DNA of 64,000 nt from positions 1,178,001 to 1,242,000 of the forward strand of contig OZ241331.1 of the NCBI GenBank assembly GCA_965200005.1, read 5' to 3'. This DNA is from Aldehydirespirator sp965200005 (GTDB taxonomy: Bacteria; Actinomycetota; Acidimicrobiia; Acidimicrobiales; Aldehydirespiratoraceae). This document shows positions 32,404-41,627 of the stretch, piece by piece (the first letter of the stretch is position 1; each line of letters starts with the position of its first letter). Below the pieces are notes generated by a model. That model was not told the DNA's origin, did not search any database, and saw only the letters and a list, made by a program, of their open reading frames with translations. Position numbers and translations under genes: made by a program.

Positions 32404-33875
32404 TGGCTAGTTCTCCAACAGCTTCTGCTTCTGTGTCGAGCGGGTTCGTGGCTCACGCCCCGGGATACGTGCAAAACGACGAACCGAAGATCGTCACCAG
32501 CCGCTTCGGGTTCGAAGACTCCTACACGCTTGATCGATACGAAGCCACCGGTGGATATGACGGGTTGCGCTCGGCACTGAAGCGGCGGCCCGCTGACGTG
32601 CATTCTGAGGTTCGCGACGCGGTGCTGTTAGGCCGTGGCGGCGCCGGCTTCCCCGCAGGCATCAAGTGGGGTTTCCTGCCTCCGGGCAAGTTCCCCTACT
32701 ACCTGGTTGTGAACGGTGACGAGAGCGAACCCGGTACCTATAAGGATCGCCTGCTCATGGAGCGCGACCCGCACCAACTCATCGAAGGTTGCCTCATTGC
32801 CTGCTACGCCCTGGGATTGCAGCAATGCTTCCTGTATGTGCGGGGTGAGATGGTGCTCGCCCAGGAGCGCATCGCCGCCGCCCTCAACGATGCGTACGCA
32901 AGTGGCTATGTGGGCCGCAACATTCTTGGAACCGAGTTCTCAGTTGACATCGTGATGGCCTGGGGTGCGGGTGCCTACATCGTCGGGGAAGAAACAGCTC
33001 TTATCGAGAGTCTTGAGGGTCGTCGTGGTATGCCCCGGCTCAAGCCTCCGTATTTCCCTGCCGCAGTTGGGCTATACGGCCAGCCGACCATCGTTAACAA
33101 CGTCGAGACGCTGAGCAACCTGCCGTGGTTGCTGGTCAACGGTGCCGATGCCTACAAGCAGTACGGGTCTGAGATGTCGCCCGGAACCCGGATGTTTGCA
33201 GTGTCAGGCCATGTCCGGCGCCCTGGTGTGTATGAAGTTCAGCACGGCATCACTAGCTTCCGTGAACTGCTGTATGGCGACAAGTACTGCCAGGGGATCC
33301 GGGATGGCCATGAACTCAAGATGTTCATTCCCGGGGGTGGCTCGGCGCCCTGGTTCTTTGAAGATCATCTTGACTTGCCGCTTGAAGCCCGTCCCGTTGG
33401 TGCCGCTGGTTCGATGCTTGGTTCCGGCGCAATCGTGGTGATGGATGACACCACCGATGCGGTTGAGGCGGCTTGGCGGGTCGTGAAGTTCTTCGCGCGA
33501 GAGTCTTGTGGCAAATGCACACCGTGTCGTGAAGGCACCACTTGGTTGGAGCAGATCCTGCGCCGCATACTCGATGGCGACGGCCGTCCCTCCGACATCG
33601 ACCTGCTACTGGATGTCGGCGACAACATCAGCCCTGGTCCCTACCCCGTCGCCGCCCACGGTGACCTGTCTGCGGTGCCGTTCCCGCCACGCCAGACGAC
33701 GATTTGCCCGCTTGGGCCTTCCGCAGTTGCACCTGTCGTGTCAACCATCAGACGATTCCGCCACGAGTACGAAGCGAAAATCACCCGACGTGATCCGATC
33801 AGGCTGTCGGTAGCGGCATCCGCGCCGGCAGATACGGCACCCGCTGGATCTCGTCTGGCACTGCTAAGCCGATGA
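32403..33875 (+). CDS. nuoF: NADH-quinone oxidoreductase subunit F (first operon)
   Basis: 490-aa 51-kDa-type subunit binding NADH, FMN and cluster N3. GRGGAGFPAG is the NADH-binding glycine-rich loop; NGDESEPGTYKDR is the FMN region; SCGKCTPC with cysteines at 369, 372 and 375 and a fourth in TICPLG bind the [4Fe-4S] cluster. The C-terminal 60 residues extend past the usual end. One-nucleotide overlap with nuoE and 4-nt overlap with nuoG. Confidence 0.96.
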   Translation: MASSPTASASVSSGFVAHAPGYVQNDEPKIVTSRFGFEDSYTLDRYEATGGYDGLRSALKRRPADVHSEVRDAVLLGRGGAGFPAGIKWGFLPPGKFPYYLVVNGDESEPGTYKDRLLMERDPHQLIEGCLIACYALGLQQCFLYVRGEMVLAQERIAAALNDAYASGYVGRNILGTEFSVDIVMAWGAGAYIVGEETALIESLEGRRGMPRLKPPYFPAAVGLYGQPTIVNNVETLSNLPWLLVNGADAYKQYGSEMSPGTRMFAVSGHVRRPGVYEVQHGITSFRELLYGDKYCQGIRDGHELKMFIPGGGSAPWFFEDHLDLPLEARPVGAAGSMLGSGAIVVMDDTTDAVEAAWRVVKFFARESCGKCTPCREGTTWLEQILRRILDGDGRPSDIDLLLDVGDNISPGPYPVAAHGDLSAVPFPPRQTTICPLGPSAVAPVVSTIRRFRHEYEAKITRRDPIRLSVAASAPADTAPAGSRLALLSR

Positions 33876-36800
33876 CCGACACCAGCCCGCAGACCGAGGC
33901 GACCGTGGAGATCGTTGTTGATGGCATCGCGGTTCCGGCGGTGCCGGGCGAGATGCTGATCGCAGCTTGCGAGCGTGCTGGCAACTACATCCCCCGGTTT
34001 TGTTATCACCCCCGCATGACGCCTGTGGGCATGTGTCGCATGTGCCTGGTCGAGGTTGACGCTGGCCGGGGATTTGCGCTGCAACCTTCTTGCATGGTGC
34101 CGGTGACTCCGGGGATGAAGGTACGCACCGACTCGGAGCCGACCAGGAAGGCACAGGATGGAGTGCTCGAGTTCCTGCTCATCAACCATCCCCTCGATTG
34201 CCCGGTCTGTGACAAGGGTGGGGAGTGCCCGCTGCAGGATCAGACGATGGCTTACGGCCCGGGCGAGTCCCGCTTCGTAGAAGAGAAACGCCACTTCGTT
34301 AAGCCGATTGCCATCAGCAACAACGTTTATCTGGATCGTGAACGTTGCATCTTGTGTGACCGCTGCACTCGCTTTGCCGATGAGGTTGCAGGTGATGCCC
34401 TGATCCAGTTCATGGGTCGGGGGAGCAACACCGAGGTCAACACCTTTCCCGACGAGCCCTTCGCGTCGTACTTCTCGGGCAACACCGTGCAGATCTGCCC
34501 GGTGGGAGCCCTGACCGCTAAGCCGTACCGCTTCAAGGCACGACCCTGGGATCTCACCGAGTCGATGTCGACTGCCTGGGTTGATTCGCTGGGCAGCCGC
34601 ATAGCCGTGCAATCCTCCCGCAACCGTGTGCTGCGTGTGCAAGGGGTCGATTGCGACGCTGTCAACTGGGGTTGGCTGTCAGACAAAGAACGTTTTGCCT
34701 TTGAGGCGCTCAATAGCCCAGACCGTCTGCGAACCCCCCTACTGCGTGTCCCCTCTGCTGCTAAGGAGACGAACGGCGCGCACAGTGTTGCGGGTGATGA
34801 CGGCTCATCCGGTGCGGCGTACTCTGAGGAACCCTGGAGCGACTTTGTAGAGGCCAGTTGGGGTGTAGCGCTTGATCGCGCTGCTGCAGCGCTGAAGGCC
34901 GCAGACCCCGATCGAATTGGCGTGATCGGCGGTGCCCGCCTCAGCAACGAGAGCCAGTGGGCCTGGGCAAAACTCATCAAGGGCGTGATCGGGAGCAATC
35001 ACTTCGACGCGCAACTCGATGATGGCGTGGTGTCCGCGCGCATGACTCGAACGGCGGCGGACACCCGTGGCGGTACTCATCCACGACGTGCCACGATTAA
35101 CGATGCCTGCAACCCAGGCGGCACTGTCATTTTGGTAGGGTTCGACCCTAAAGAGGAACTCGGCAGCCTGTACCTGCGGCTCCGGCACGCAATCCTCAAT
35201 GACGGCGTCACGCTCATCGAGGTCGCCTCTTTACCGACCGGGCTCTCTGATCTCGCGACCCGTTGCATCCGTCCGATGCCCGGCAAGACCCTTGAGGCCG
35301 TGCTCTCGCTCACCGCGGAGCTAGCGAAAGAACACCGCAGTCGCCGTAGCAGTTCCGATGACTGTGATACGGAAGGTGAAACCGGAGACCTGGGCAGCGG
35401 TATCACGGTTATTGCTGGCAGAACGTCGCTCGCAGAAGGCCGCAGCGAGACGGACAACGTCGTGTGGCACCTGATTGGCGCGCTTCCGTTTGCTCGCTTC
35501 TTGCTTGCGGAACGTCGCGGGAACATCACCGGTGCAGTGGCTGCCGGGCTGACTCCCGGGTTCCATCTATTGGGGGTAGGCCTCCCTAGCCGGGGCGAGT
35601 ACGAAAGGGCCCTCGAAAAGGCAAATGGGGGCGAATCCACCGAACACGCTCTTGAAGACCTGACCGGTCGAGAGCTAATCGAAGCCATACGACACAGCTT
35701 TGGTTCCCGAGACTCCGTTCGGAGCGAGACTGCGACTGACTCCGTCTCGGAAACCGATTGGGACGATCGGTGCGAAAGACGCCTGCATTTCGAGTTGCGC
35801 AGAAGACTCAAGTCCCGCGGCTGGGAACGGTTCCACGACTGGCCGTTCGGATCGAGCACCAGCATGATTCTGGACAGCGCTAGAAGTAGCCCTTACGTCC
35901 CGGCCGGGCTTGAAGTGCTTGTTTTGCTCGGTTCCGATCCGCTAAACGACTGCGCAGACGGGTTGCTTGCCGAGGATGCTCTTGCCGGTGCTCCCACGGT
36001 CATTGCCGTTGATCTCTTTGCTAATGACTCCATCAGACGTCATGCAGATGTCGTTCTGGCAGCCGCAGGCCCGACCGAGTCAGAAGGCACGTTCACCAAC
36101 ATTGAAGGCCGAGTCAGTCTCATGTCACAGTGCGTCACCGCGCCCGGCACGGCAAGGCCGGATTGGGAGATCGCTGCAGAGCTCGCCGCTCGCCTTGATG
36201 CAGATCTGGGTTTCGACGACGTTGAAGACATCCGCGCCGAAATGGCGTATGTCTCGCCGATCCACGCCTCTGTCACCACCGAAGCGTTGACCTCGGCGGG
36301 CACCGAGGGATTGCTGCTGGACTCGTTGCCTCTCCCCCGAGAAACGTGGCAGAGAATGCGTACTCGCCCCAAATTGCACCAGCCTCACGTGTACAGACCC
36401 ATCAGCGAGGCAGACAAGCAGTTGAGATTGGTTGTTACGCGCCGCATGTACGACGACGGCGAGATGCTGCGTCACTGCCCCTCGAGTCGAGCACTAGTTC
36501 GGGAGCCTCAGGCCCGTGTGAACCCATCGGAAGTCAGCAGGCTCGGCCTAACTCCTGAAGGAATGGTCGTGCTGCAGGGCCACCCCGACAACCGACACTA
36601 CGATCCCGAGCAAGTCGACGCGATAGGTCAACCTCAAACCGGCAGTGAGGTTGGCTCGCCCTACGAGTCGTACGAGATTGACGAAACGGACCTCGAGATT
36701 GAGGAAAGTGCCTATTCGGCCAATCCGAGGCGCCGGCTCACGATGCGGTTGGTAGCCGATGCAAGCGTTCCGACCGGTGTAGTGGCGATTGATTGGATGG

Positions 36801-36919
36801 CACCAGGTGCGCCGGCCAACACGCTCATTGATCACAACTCAGATCGCACGTTGGTGACGATCACTCCCGTGTCCGAGAGCGAGACCTCCGGTGACGGCCA
36901 AGCTGAGGCGCCAGCGTGA
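33872..36919 (+). CDS. nuoG: NADH-quinone oxidoreductase subunit G (first operon)
   Basis: 1015-aa 75-kDa-type subunit carrying the electron-wire clusters. N-terminal [2Fe-2S] ligands are in FCYHPRM and GMCRMC; the His/Cys cluster and the following [4Fe-4S] sites are seen in CPVCDKGGECPLQ, CILCDRC and QICPVGAL. A degenerate molybdopterin-oxidoreductase domain follows and ends in a formate-dehydrogenase-like beta domain. It is longer than most NuoG because of an acidic Ser/Thr-rich insert around residues 480-660 and an acidic segment near residue 930. Confidence 0.95.
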   Translation: MTDTSPQTEATVEIVVDGIAVPAVPGEMLIAACERAGNYIPRFCYHPRMTPVGMCRMCLVEVDAGRGFALQPSCMVPVTPGMKVRTDSEPTRKAQDGVLEFLLINHPLDCPVCDKGGECPLQDQTMAYGPGESRFVEEKRHFVKPIAISNNVYLDRERCILCDRCTRFADEVAGDALIQFMGRGSNTEVNTFPDEPFASYFSGNTVQICPVGALTAKPYRFKARPWDLTESMSTAWVDSLGSRIAVQSSRNRVLRVQGVDCDAVNWGWLSDKERFAFEALNSPDRLRTPLLRVPSAAKETNGAHSVAGDDGSSGAAYSEEPWSDFVEASWGVALDRAAAALKAADPDRIGVIGGARLSNESQWAWAKLIKGVIGSNHFDAQLDDGVVSARMTRTAADTRGGTHPRRATINDACNPGGTVILVGFDPKEELGSLYLRLRHAILNDGVTLIEVASLPTGLSDLATRCIRPMPGKTLEAVLSLTAELAKEHRSRRSSSDDCDTEGETGDLGSGITVIAGRTSLAEGRSETDNVVWHLIGALPFARFLLAERRGNITGAVAAGLTPGFHLLGVGLPSRGEYERALEKANGGESTEHALEDLTGRELIEAIRHSFGSRDSVRSETATDSVSETDWDDRCERRLHFELRRRLKSRGWERFHDWPFGSSTSMILDSARSSPYVPAGLEVLVLLGSDPLNDCADGLLAEDALAGAPTVIAVDLFANDSIRRHADVVLAAAGPTESEGTFTNIEGRVSLMSQCVTAPGTARPDWEIAAELAARLDADLGFDDVEDIRAEMAYVSPIHASVTTEALTSAGTEGLLLDSLPLPRETWQRMRTRPKLHQPHVYRPISEADKQLRLVVTRRMYDDGEMLRHCPSSRALVREPQARVNPSEVSRLGLTPEGMVVLQGHPDNRHYDPEQVDAIGQPQTGSEVGSPYESYEIDETDLEIEESAYSANPRRRLTMRLVADASVPTGVVAIDWMAPGAPANTLIDHNSDRTLVTITPVSESETSGDGQAEAPA

Positions 36920-38169
36920 GCCCAGGCGGCGATCCGCTCTATTCGGGCAGCATTGGTCTTGCCGAGGTGCTGATCACGCTGCTTAAGGTAGGAGTTGCGT
37001 TCGCCGCGCTGCTCGTAGCCGTGATGTTGATGATCTGGTTCGAACGCAAGCTCATCGGGGGAATGCACCAGCGATTCGGGCCCACGATTGCTGGGCCCTG
37101 GGGGATACTGCAGACCCTCGCCGACGGCATCAAGCTCTTCTTCAAAGAAGACCTGGTGCCGGATCGCTCCGATCGCTTCGTGTTCAAACTGGCGCCCTAT
37201 CTCTCGTTGATCCCAGCGTTCCTGGCCTTCGCAATCGTCCCCCTCGGAGGCGACTTCCGCAACGGCTCCGGCGCAGTCGAACTCTTCGGACACTCCACAT
37301 ACCTTCAGGTCGCCGATCCCCCGGTCGGGATCTTGATGTTCCTGGCCATGAGTTCGGTTGCCGTGTATGGCGTGATGCTTGCTGGCTGGTCTTCGGGTTC
37401 GAAATACCCGTTGCTCGGATCGGTGCGAGCCTCGGCCCAGATGGTGAGCTACGAGGCTGCCCTCGGCCTAGCGGTTGCCTCGATCGTGCTCATTACCGGA
37501 TCGTTATCCACCCACGACATGGTGGTGGTGCAAGCCGGTGAGGGGTTCGGCGGCCTGATTCCCCGCTGGAATCTGATCGTCACCGGCGTGGTGCCTTTCG
37601 TGGTGTTCTTGGTCGCGGGAACTGCCGAGTTGAACCGCCCACCGTTTGACCTCGTGGAAGCCGAACAGGAATTGGTCGGAGGCTTTCACACGGAGTACTC
37701 CTCGATCCGTTTTGCGCTGTTCTTCCTGGCCGAGTTCATGAACACAATCACGATGTCAGCGATCATCGTCACGTTGTTCTTCGGTGGGCCTGCCGGGCCG
37801 GTGCCTATCAGCGAGATCGGCGGCCTCTCAATCGCCTGGCTATGGGGCTTCATCTGGTTCTTCTTGAAGTTGTTCGTGTTCCTGTTCGCATTTGTGTGGA
37901 TGCGAGCGACGCTGCCACGCTTCCGTTATGACCAACTGATGGATCTTGGCTGGAAGATGTTGATCCCGGTAGCGCTTGGTTGGTTCCTGTTCCTGGTGGC
38001 TCTCGAGACAGCACGCGATCACAACTGGAACCTGGGACTGGTGACGGTGCTGTCGCTCGTGGGGTTCGCAGTCGGTGGGGCACTGTTAAGAAGTGCAGTA
38101 CGGCGGGCGCGCCTCGCGGCGCTTCATCAAGCTGACGCAGCCATGGCTGAGCACACAGTCTCCGGCTGA
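36916..38169 (+). CDS. nuoH: NADH-quinone oxidoreductase subunit H (first operon)
   Basis: 417-aa membrane subunit with about eight to nine helices, forming the base of the quinone chamber. Conserved pieces: ERKLIGGMHQRFGP, WGILQTLADGIKLFFKED, TAELNRPPFDLVEAEQELV-type acidic loop, and RATLPRFRYDQLMDLGWK. A positively charged C-terminal tail follows the last helix. GTG start overlaps the nuoG stop. Confidence 0.96.
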   Translation: MSPGGDPLYSGSIGLAEVLITLLKVGVAFAALLVAVMLMIWFERKLIGGMHQRFGPTIAGPWGILQTLADGIKLFFKEDLVPDRSDRFVFKLAPYLSLIPAFLAFAIVPLGGDFRNGSGAVELFGHSTYLQVADPPVGILMFLAMSSVAVYGVMLAGWSSGSKYPLLGSVRASAQMVSYEAALGLAVASIVLITGSLSTHDMVVVQAGEGFGGLIPRWNLIVTGVVPFVVFLVAGTAELNRPPFDLVEAEQELVGGFHTEYSSIRFALFFLAEFMNTITMSAIIVTLFFGGPAGPVPISEIGGLSIAWLWGFIWFFLKLFVFLFAFVWMRATLPRFRYDQLMDLGWKMLIPVALGWFLFLVALETARDHNWNLGLVTVLSLVGFAVGGALLRSAVRRARLAALHQADAAMAEHTVSG

Positions 38170-38187
38170 ATGGGGAGGCACGACTAG

Positions 38188-38877
38188 ATGGGATACCTGC
38201 ACGGATTCGCCGTCACCTTGCGCCAACTGTTCCTGCCCAAGGTCACGACCGATTACCGGGGCGGCTTCGACAAAATTTCAAAGTCCGATGTCAAACGGCC
38301 CAAACCCGAGCGGATGCACGGCCGGCACGTGCTCAACCGTTACGAAGACGGCATGGAGAAGTGCATCGGCTGTGAACTTTGCGCCGGTGTGTGCCCGGCG
38401 AATTGCATCTATGTACGTGGCGCCGACAACGATCCCAGTGACCCGGTTGCGCCTGGTGAGCGCTATGGCTTCGTGTACGAGATCAACTATCTGCGCTGCA
38501 TTCACTGCGACCTGTGTGTTGAGGCATGCCCCACGCAGGCCATCACCGAGTCGAAACTGTTCGAGTTCTCATTCACGAACCGTGACGACGCCGTCTACAC
38601 CAAGAACGAACTGCTAGTCGATGATGATGGTCGACCCCGCCAGCTTTCGTGGGAAGACTGGCGTGAGGGTGAAGACGAACACACCTCGGCATGGATGCGG
38701 GCTACCTCACCTTCGGGTGATCAGCGCTATGTGGGATCGGTCGCCTGGTCAGGTGAACTCGGCTACGGGGTGAGATCACCCGAGCCTGCCGACCTTGAGA
38801 ACACCGGAGAAACGCCAGATGATTCTGACGCTGCACAAGCAGTTTCAGCAGGTTCCGGGCAAGGAAGTCGCCACTAG
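38188..38877 (+). CDS. nuoI: NADH-quinone oxidoreductase subunit I (first operon)
   Basis: 229-aa 23-kDa-type subunit with clusters N6a and N6b. Two CxxCxxCxxxCP motifs: CIGCELCAGVCP and CIHCDLCVEACP. A ribosome binding site (GGGAGG) precedes the ATG 18 nt after nuoH. The C-terminal 60 residues are acidic and specific to this lineage. Confidence 0.95.
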   Translation: MGYLHGFAVTLRQLFLPKVTTDYRGGFDKISKSDVKRPKPERMHGRHVLNRYEDGMEKCIGCELCAGVCPANCIYVRGADNDPSDPVAPGERYGFVYEINYLRCIHCDLCVEACPTQAITESKLFEFSFTNRDDAVYTKNELLVDDDGRPRQLSWEDWREGEDEHTSAWMRATSPSGDQRYVGSVAWSGELGYGVRSPEPADLENTGETPDDSDAAQAVSAGSGQGSRH

Positions 38878-39431
38878 TGACGGAAGCAGTCTTTGCCGTC
38901 GTGGCGATACTGATGCTCGCTGGTGCTGTTGGTGTCATCAGCAGCCGCAACCCGGTGCATGCCGCGTTGTTTCTTGTGCAGACATTGGTCGGGGCCGCCA
39001 TTTTGTTTGTTCTTCACGATGCACACTTTCTCGCCGCTGTACAGGTTGTCGTCTATGCGGGTGCGATCGTCATCCTGTTCCTGTTTGTGATCATGCTGCT
39101 CGGGGTTGACAAGGCCGAAGAACTCCGGATCGAACCGATAGCGGGTCAGCGGCCTCTTGCAGCAATTGTCGGTGCGGCTCTCGCAGCACTTCTCGCAACC
39201 CTGCTTCTTGTGGCTGCAGACTCCCTGAGCGGCAAAGCCACCGTTGACGGTGAACGTGCCCTCGACAATGGCCTGTCTGACATTGAACGCATAGGCCGAG
39301 TGTTGTTCAGCCAGCATGCCTTTGCAGTTGAGATAACCGCAGCCTTGCTAACGATCGCTGTGGTTGGTGCTGTCGTGCTGACCAAGCGCCGCAGTGCGGC
39401 TTCACCCGAACACTCACGCGGGGCGAACTAG
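38877..39431 (+). CDS. nuoJ: NADH-quinone oxidoreductase subunit J (first operon)
   Basis: 184-aa membrane subunit with five helices. The third helix contains the conserved VVYAGAIVILFLFVIMLL with its pi-bulge region. GTG start shares one nucleotide with the nuoI TAG; the stop shares one with nuoK. Confidence 0.95.
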   Translation: MTEAVFAVVAILMLAGAVGVISSRNPVHAALFLVQTLVGAAILFVLHDAHFLAAVQVVVYAGAIVILFLFVIMLLGVDKAEELRIEPIAGQRPLAAIVGAALAALLATLLLVAADSLSGKATVDGERALDNGLSDIERIGRVLFSQHAFAVEITAALLTIAVVGAVVLTKRRSAASPEHSRGAN

Positions 39432-39745
39432 TGGATCTCACACAGATCTCAACCGGTTGGTATCTCGCGCTTTGTGTAGCTCTATTCGCTATTGGCGCCA
39501 TCGGGTTGCTTGTGCGGCGCAACCCGCTGGTGATGTTCATGTGCGTCGAGTTGATGCTTAACGCGGTGAATGTTGCCTTTGTTTCTCTTGGAACCAGCCT
39601 CAATGATGTCGGCGGTCAGATTGCAGTGTTCTTTGTGCTGGTTGTGGCAGCCACCGAAGTTGTGATCGGCTTGGCTCTCGTGGTGGCAATCAACCGCCGC
39701 CGTGCTCGGGCCACCGCAGATGACATGTCACTGCTAAAGGGCTGA
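39431..39745 (+). CDS. nuoK: NADH-quinone oxidoreductase subunit K (first operon)
   Basis: 104-aa three-helix antiporter-associated subunit. Conserved membrane glutamates lie in MCVELMLNAVN and AATEVVIGLAL. GTG start. The tail ends DDMSLLKG, typical of NuoK (usually LLKG). Confidence 0.95.
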   Translation: MDLTQISTGWYLALCVALFAIGAIGLLVRRNPLVMFMCVELMLNAVNVAFVSLGTSLNDVGGQIAVFFVLVVAATEVVIGLALVVAINRRRARATADDMSLLKG

Positions 39746-39746
39746 A

Positions 39747-41627
39747 ATGCTCGACGCTGCCTGGCTAATTCCGGCCTTCCCTCTGGTTGGTTTCGTAGCG
39801 TTGATGCTCTTCGGGCGTCGCCTGGGTGAACCACGAGCAGGTTGGTTTGCTACCGCGGCTATGGCCGGGTCATTCGTTGCTTCGGTGCTTGTCTTTGCGG
39901 AATTGATGCAGCGTGACCCCGAGGAGCGCCGCTTCATAGTCACGCTCTTCGAGTGGGTACCAGCGGGTGACTTTCAGGTAGATGCGGGCCTGTTTGTAGA
40001 TCCCCTGTCGATCACGATGGCGCTATTCGTTACTGGTGTCGGTGCTCTGATTCACCTTTACTCGATTGGCTACATGCATGGCGATGAGAACTTCTCGAAG
40101 TTTTTCGTCTACTTGAACTTGTTTGCCTTCTCGATGCTTGTGCTGGTATTAGGCGACAATCTGGTTCTCACATTCCTGGGATGGGAAGGCGTTGGTGTCT
40201 GCTCGTATCTGTTGATCTCCTTCTGGTTCAGCACCGAAGCCAACGCAGTAGCAGGCAAGAAGGCGTTCATCACAAACCGAGTCGGCGACTTCGGTTTCAT
40301 GCTCGCGATCTTCTGGGCCTTCTCTGCGATTGGATCGATCCGTTACGTAGATCTGCTCGGGAACTCCTGGGCACTTGTCCCCACGACAGCGACAGCGATA
40401 GTTGTGCTGCTCTTTGTTGGTGCTGCGGGTAAGTCCGCTCAGTTCCCGCTGTTCATCTGGTTGCCCGACGCCATGGCCGGCCCTACACCAGTTTCTGCTC
40501 TGATTCACGCCGCCACCATGGTGACAGCGGGTGTGTATCTGATGGTGAGGGTTAACCCGATAATCGCAGTCGCGGATTCGTGGGTTCCTGATGCGATTGC
40601 CTGGGTGGGAGTGTTTACTGCTCTCTTTGCAGCTGGGGCTGCTACTGCGCAAAACGACATCAAAAAGGTGCTTGCTTATTCCACGATCAGCCAGCTCGGA
40701 TACATGATGCTTGCCGTCGGAACTGGCGCTTACGTTGCCGCCATCTTTCACATGGTCACGCACGCGTTCTTCAAGGCACTGTTGTTTCTCGGTTCAGGCT
40801 CAGTCATCCATGCCCTTGATGGTGAACAAGACATGCGCCGCTACGGCGGACTGCGCCTTGCCATGCCACTCACGGCGGGAACCTTTGTCGTTGGATGGCT
40901 CGCTATCGCCGGTGTGCCGCCGTTAGCTGGTTTCTGGTCGAAGGATGAGATCTTGGCTTACGCCTGGGACAACAACCAGGCACTCTGGGCAGTGGGTCTC
41001 ATCACGGCAATCCTCACCGCGTTCTATATGAGCCGCCTGATCATCATGACCTTCTTTGGCGAGAGTCGTTTTGGCAACAAGCACCCTTATGAACCTTCAC
41101 GGTTGATGACAGTGCCGCTAGTGGTGCTGGCCGTTGCAGCAGTCTTCTCTGGCGGTCTGAACTTGCCGTTTACGAGCGATCTTCACTTCTTGGGCAACTG
41201 GTTGAAGCCGTCGTTATTCGGTAATGAAGCTCACCTGTCATCTGGAATGGGTGCCGGAGCGTTGTGGTTGCTCGCCGCCGTGTCGGTAGTTGCAGCCCTC
41301 GGTGGTATCTGGGCTGCCGTGACTGTGTATCTGCGGCGACAGGTATCGGCTGAGCGTGTTGAGTTGAAAGCTGCGGCGCGTGCCTTCTATCTAGATGATG
41401 CGGTTACGAGCTTTGTCGGTGGCCCTGGCCGGCGCTCATTTGAGTTGGTTTCGGCGTTCGATGCACGTGTTGTTGACGGTGCGGTTAACGGGATCGGGCG
41501 GGTAGTAAGAGCCAGTGGTGCCAAGCTGCGCCAGATCCAGACAGGACTTGTGCGCTTCTATGCACTGTTGACCGCAGCGGGAGTGATCGCGCTACTGGTG
41601 TGGTTCATGGCAAGGACAAACTGGTAA
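39747..41627 (+). CDS. nuoL: NADH-quinone oxidoreductase subunit L (first operon)
   Basis: 626-aa antiporter-like proton-pumping subunit with about 16 helices and the long lateral helix at the C-terminus. Conserved: FLGWEGVGVCSYLLI (Glu in helix 5), WLPDAMAGPTPVSALIHAATMV, and STISQLGYMMLA. Followed directly by nuoM with no gap. A paralogue lies at 51.7 kb. Confidence 0.96.
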   Translation: MLDAAWLIPAFPLVGFVALMLFGRRLGEPRAGWFATAAMAGSFVASVLVFAELMQRDPEERRFIVTLFEWVPAGDFQVDAGLFVDPLSITMALFVTGVGALIHLYSIGYMHGDENFSKFFVYLNLFAFSMLVLVLGDNLVLTFLGWEGVGVCSYLLISFWFSTEANAVAGKKAFITNRVGDFGFMLAIFWAFSAIGSIRYVDLLGNSWALVPTTATAIVVLLFVGAAGKSAQFPLFIWLPDAMAGPTPVSALIHAATMVTAGVYLMVRVNPIIAVADSWVPDAIAWVGVFTALFAAGAATAQNDIKKVLAYSTISQLGYMMLAVGTGAYVAAIFHMVTHAFFKALLFLGSGSVIHALDGEQDMRRYGGLRLAMPLTAGTFVVGWLAIAGVPPLAGFWSKDEILAYAWDNNQALWAVGLITAILTAFYMSRLIIMTFFGESRFGNKHPYEPSRLMTVPLVVLAVAAVFSGGLNLPFTSDLHFLGNWLKPSLFGNEAHLSSGMGAGALWLLAAVSVVAALGGIWAAVTVYLRRQVSAERVELKAAARAFYLDDAVTSFVGGPGRRSFELVSAFDARVVDGAVNGIGRVVRASGAKLRQIQTGLVRFYALLTAAGVIALLVWFMARTNW